From Pseudooceanicola sp050897975 (lineage in GTDB: Bacteria; Pseudomonadota; Alphaproteobacteria; Rhodobacterales; Rhodobacteraceae), in the NCBI RefSeq assembly GCF_050897975.1, contig NZ_JBPAXY010000005.1, positions 124,001 through 188,000 on the forward strand: 64,000 nt of DNA. Reading direction: 5' to 3'. A model generated the notes under the pieces. It was not told where the DNA came from and did not search any database. It worked only from the letters and a program-made list of their open reading frames with translations. Positions 62,467-64,000 of the stretch are shown here, in pieces (within the stretch, counting starts at the first letter, position 1; each line of letters starts with the position of its first letter). The translations under genes were made by a program, and so were the position numbers.

Positions 62467-63630
62467 ATGATGACCGACACAGCCAACTCTATCGTGACCC
62501 GTCCCCTGGACCTCGGCCCCGAAAGCGGCCCGCGTGTCCTGGTGAAGGAATGCCTCGGGATCGAGGGGCTGACCACGCGCTGTGGCTCTGCTGCCTTCGC
62601 CGAGGCCCCCGCCGAGACCGCGCATTCCAACGTGGTGGACATCCTGCTGAAGGCGGGCGCCCATATCACCGGCACCGTCACCATGCACGAACTGGCCTTC
62701 GGGGTCACCGGGGTCAACGCCTTCGCGGGCACCGCCGTCAATCCCGGCTGGCCCGACCGGATCCCCGGCGGCTCCTCCTCCGGGTCCGCTGCCGCCGTGG
62801 CTGCGGGGCTGTGCGATTTCGCCGTGGGCACCGATACCGGCGGCTCGATCCGTCAGCCCGCCTGCTGCTGCGGCGTCTTCGGGTTGAAACCCACCTTCGG
62901 CGCCATCGACCGGCGCGGGGCGATCCCGCGCGGTTCCTCGCTGGACGTGATCGGGCCCTTCGCGGCCACCGCACCGATGCTGACCAAGGCGGCGTCGATG
63001 ATGCTGGCGGGCTTTGCGCCCGAGACCATCGAGACCCCGCGCCTGGGCCGCGTCGCCCTGCCCGCCGAGGTCGAGGTGGCCCCCGAGATCACCGCCGCCA
63101 CCGATGCGGCACTGGCGGGCCTCGATCTGGCGACCTCGGCCCTGCCCTCTTTCGCCGACGCCTACCGCGCCGGTCTGACCGTGATCAACTACGAGCTGGC
63201 GGGCGAGTTCGGCCAGCTGGCCCGTTCGAACGCCACCCTGGGTGCCGACATCCAGGGCCGCGTGCGCGCCGCCCTGGCGGTGACCCCCGAGGACATGGCC
63301 GAGGCCGAAGAGATCCGCGCCCGTTTCACCGCCGAGGTGGACGCCGCGCTGGAGGGGCTGGACGCGCTGGTGCTGCCCACCATGCCGACCGTGCCCCCCA
63401 CCCTGGACCGCGCCACCGATCCCCGCGCGCTGATCCCGCTCACGCTTCTGGTGCGCCCGTTCAACCTGTCGGGCCACCCCGCCATCACCCTGCCGATCCG
63501 CACCGCGGACGGGCTTCCCGCCGGTCTGCAACTGGTCGCCCGCAAGGGCGCCGAGGCGCGCCTGTGCGCGCTGGCCGAATGCCTTGCCGATCGCTGCACC
63601 CCCGCCGACACCTCGAAGGAAACGCCATGA
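62467..63630 (+). CDS. amidase-signature enzyme
   Basis: A 387-residue amidase (Ser-cisSer-Lys family). Lys27 in VLVKECLGIEGLTT is the catalytic lysine; GGSSSGSAAAVA and TDTGGSIRQPA hold the serine pair. It is shorter than most family members. The first of two adjacent ATG codons (62467) is used. ATGA overlap joins it to the next gene. It probably hydrolyses a small amide; the divergent TRAP importer suggests the substrate or its product is taken up. Confidence 0.9.
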   Translation: MMTDTANSIVTRPLDLGPESGPRVLVKECLGIEGLTTRCGSAAFAEAPAETAHSNVVDILLKAGAHITGTVTMHELAFGVTGVNAFAGTAVNPGWPDRIPGGSSSGSAAAVAAGLCDFAVGTDTGGSIRQPACCCGVFGLKPTFGAIDRRGAIPRGSSLDVIGPFAATAPMLTKAASMMLAGFAPETIETPRLGRVALPAEVEVAPEITAATDAALAGLDLATSALPSFADAYRAGLTVINYELAGEFGQLARSNATLGADIQGRVRAALAVTPEDMAEAEEIRARFTAEVDAALEGLDALVLPTMPTVPPTLDRATDPRALIPLTLLVRPFNLSGHPAITLPIRTADGLPAGLQLVARKGAEARLCALAECLADRCTPADTSKETP

Positions 63631-64000
63631 ACAAACCCGACCCCACCCTGGGCAAGGCCGCCGAGCTGGCCGCGCTCTGCGAGGAGATCCGCGGCCGCCG
63701 GGCCGAGTTCGACACGCTGCGTCACATCCCCGACGACATCGTCGCGGGCTTCAAGAAGATCGGTGTCTACCGCGCCTTCGTCCCCACCCGTCTGGGCGGT
63801 GACAACATCGACCCGATGGCCTTCCTCGACCTGATCGAGACCCTGTCTGCCGCCGATCCGTCCGCCGGTTGGGTCGCCTCCTTCGGCGTGTCGTCGACCT
63901 ATCTCGCGGCCCTGCCGCCCGAGACCTTCGACAATATCTATGGCGAGAACCCCGACACGGTCTTCGCAGGGGGCCTGTTCCCGCCGCAGCCCGCCTACCG
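63627..64000 (+). CDS. acyl-CoA-dehydrogenase-fold flavoprotein, partial
   Basis: Only the first 124 residues are in the window; the gene runs off the right edge. The N-terminal helical domain of the acyl-CoA dehydrogenase fold is visible (RRAEFDTLRHIPDDIVAGFK, YRAFVPTRLGGDNIDP, AADPSAGWVASFGVSSTYLA). The opening resembles the two-component flavin monooxygenase group (HsaA/HpaH class D) at least as much as true dehydrogenases. Coupled to the amidase by ATGA. Confidence 0.8.
   Translation, partial: MNKPDPTLGKAAELAALCEEIRGRRAEFDTLRHIPDDIVAGFKKIGVYRAFVPTRLGGDNIDPMAFLDLIETLSAADPSAGWVASFGVSSTYLAALPPETFDNIYGENPDTVFAGGLFPPQPAY

Overview
The window is high-GC DNA from an alphaproteobacterium, most likely a member of the Rhodobacterales (Roseobacter/Paracoccus type). 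Evidence: 5-aminolevulinate synthase (C4 haem pathway), a DUF1476-type F1-ATPase inhibitor, an RNase E with an acidic insert in its S1 domain, a cobalamin methionine synthase in separate pieces, TRAP transporters, a GTTC-N7-GTTC SOS box and a dispersed intergenic hairpin element that occurs four times. No replication origin, rRNA, CRISPR array or transposase was seen.

Layout. 0-1.2 kb: end of a NarL-type sensor kinase and its LuxR-type regulator. 1.3-4.2 kb: ilvBN behind a leader-peptide attenuator. 4.3-9.0 kb: an uncharacterised protein, an XRE regulator, an aminotransferase, a pair of thioredoxin-fold genes and a small membrane protein. 9.1-13.4 kb: ispG, a RodZ-like gene and hemA (with an FNR-type box far upstream). 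13.9-19.3 kb: M20 peptidase, a hypothetical gene, two identical tRNA-Asp genes, rne. 19.9-23.0 kb: a DctB/DctD pair whose regulator lacks the sigma-54 contact motif. 23.4-25.8 kb: purQ, a GFA-family gene, purS, purC. 26.0-36.5 kb: ATPase inhibitor, an MprF-like protein, parts of a split methionine synthase, an SOS-boxed radical SAM gene, SufE, RNase D and others. 36.5-38.1 kb: purN and purM. 38.4-41.7 kb: an autotransporter with a 12 x 21-residue repeat.

41.9-46.3 kb is an accessory segment abutting a CAT-anticodon tRNA: hipBA with three evenly spaced operators, hicAB with its own operator, and a decayed lysis cassette (lysozyme fragment, Rz-like, frameshifted Rz1-like). No integrase is visible.

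46.5-58.0 kb is the most unusual region. Nine tightly overlapping genes run from a REC-PP2C phosphatase, STAS protein, anti-sigma-type kinase and hybrid histidine kinase with HPt straight into a glycan locus (two DUF3131 proteins, an acyltransferase-3, a cellulose-synthase-like glycosyltransferase and a secreted peptidoglycan-binding protein). It looks like one unit in which a partner switch and a phosphorelay are tied to making an extracellular or periplasmic acylated polysaccharide.

58.1-64.0 kb: a histidine phosphatase, a TRAP transporter (dctPQM order), and a divergent amidase plus acyl-CoA-dehydrogenase-like gene that runs off the end, probably uptake and breakdown of an amide-containing substrate.
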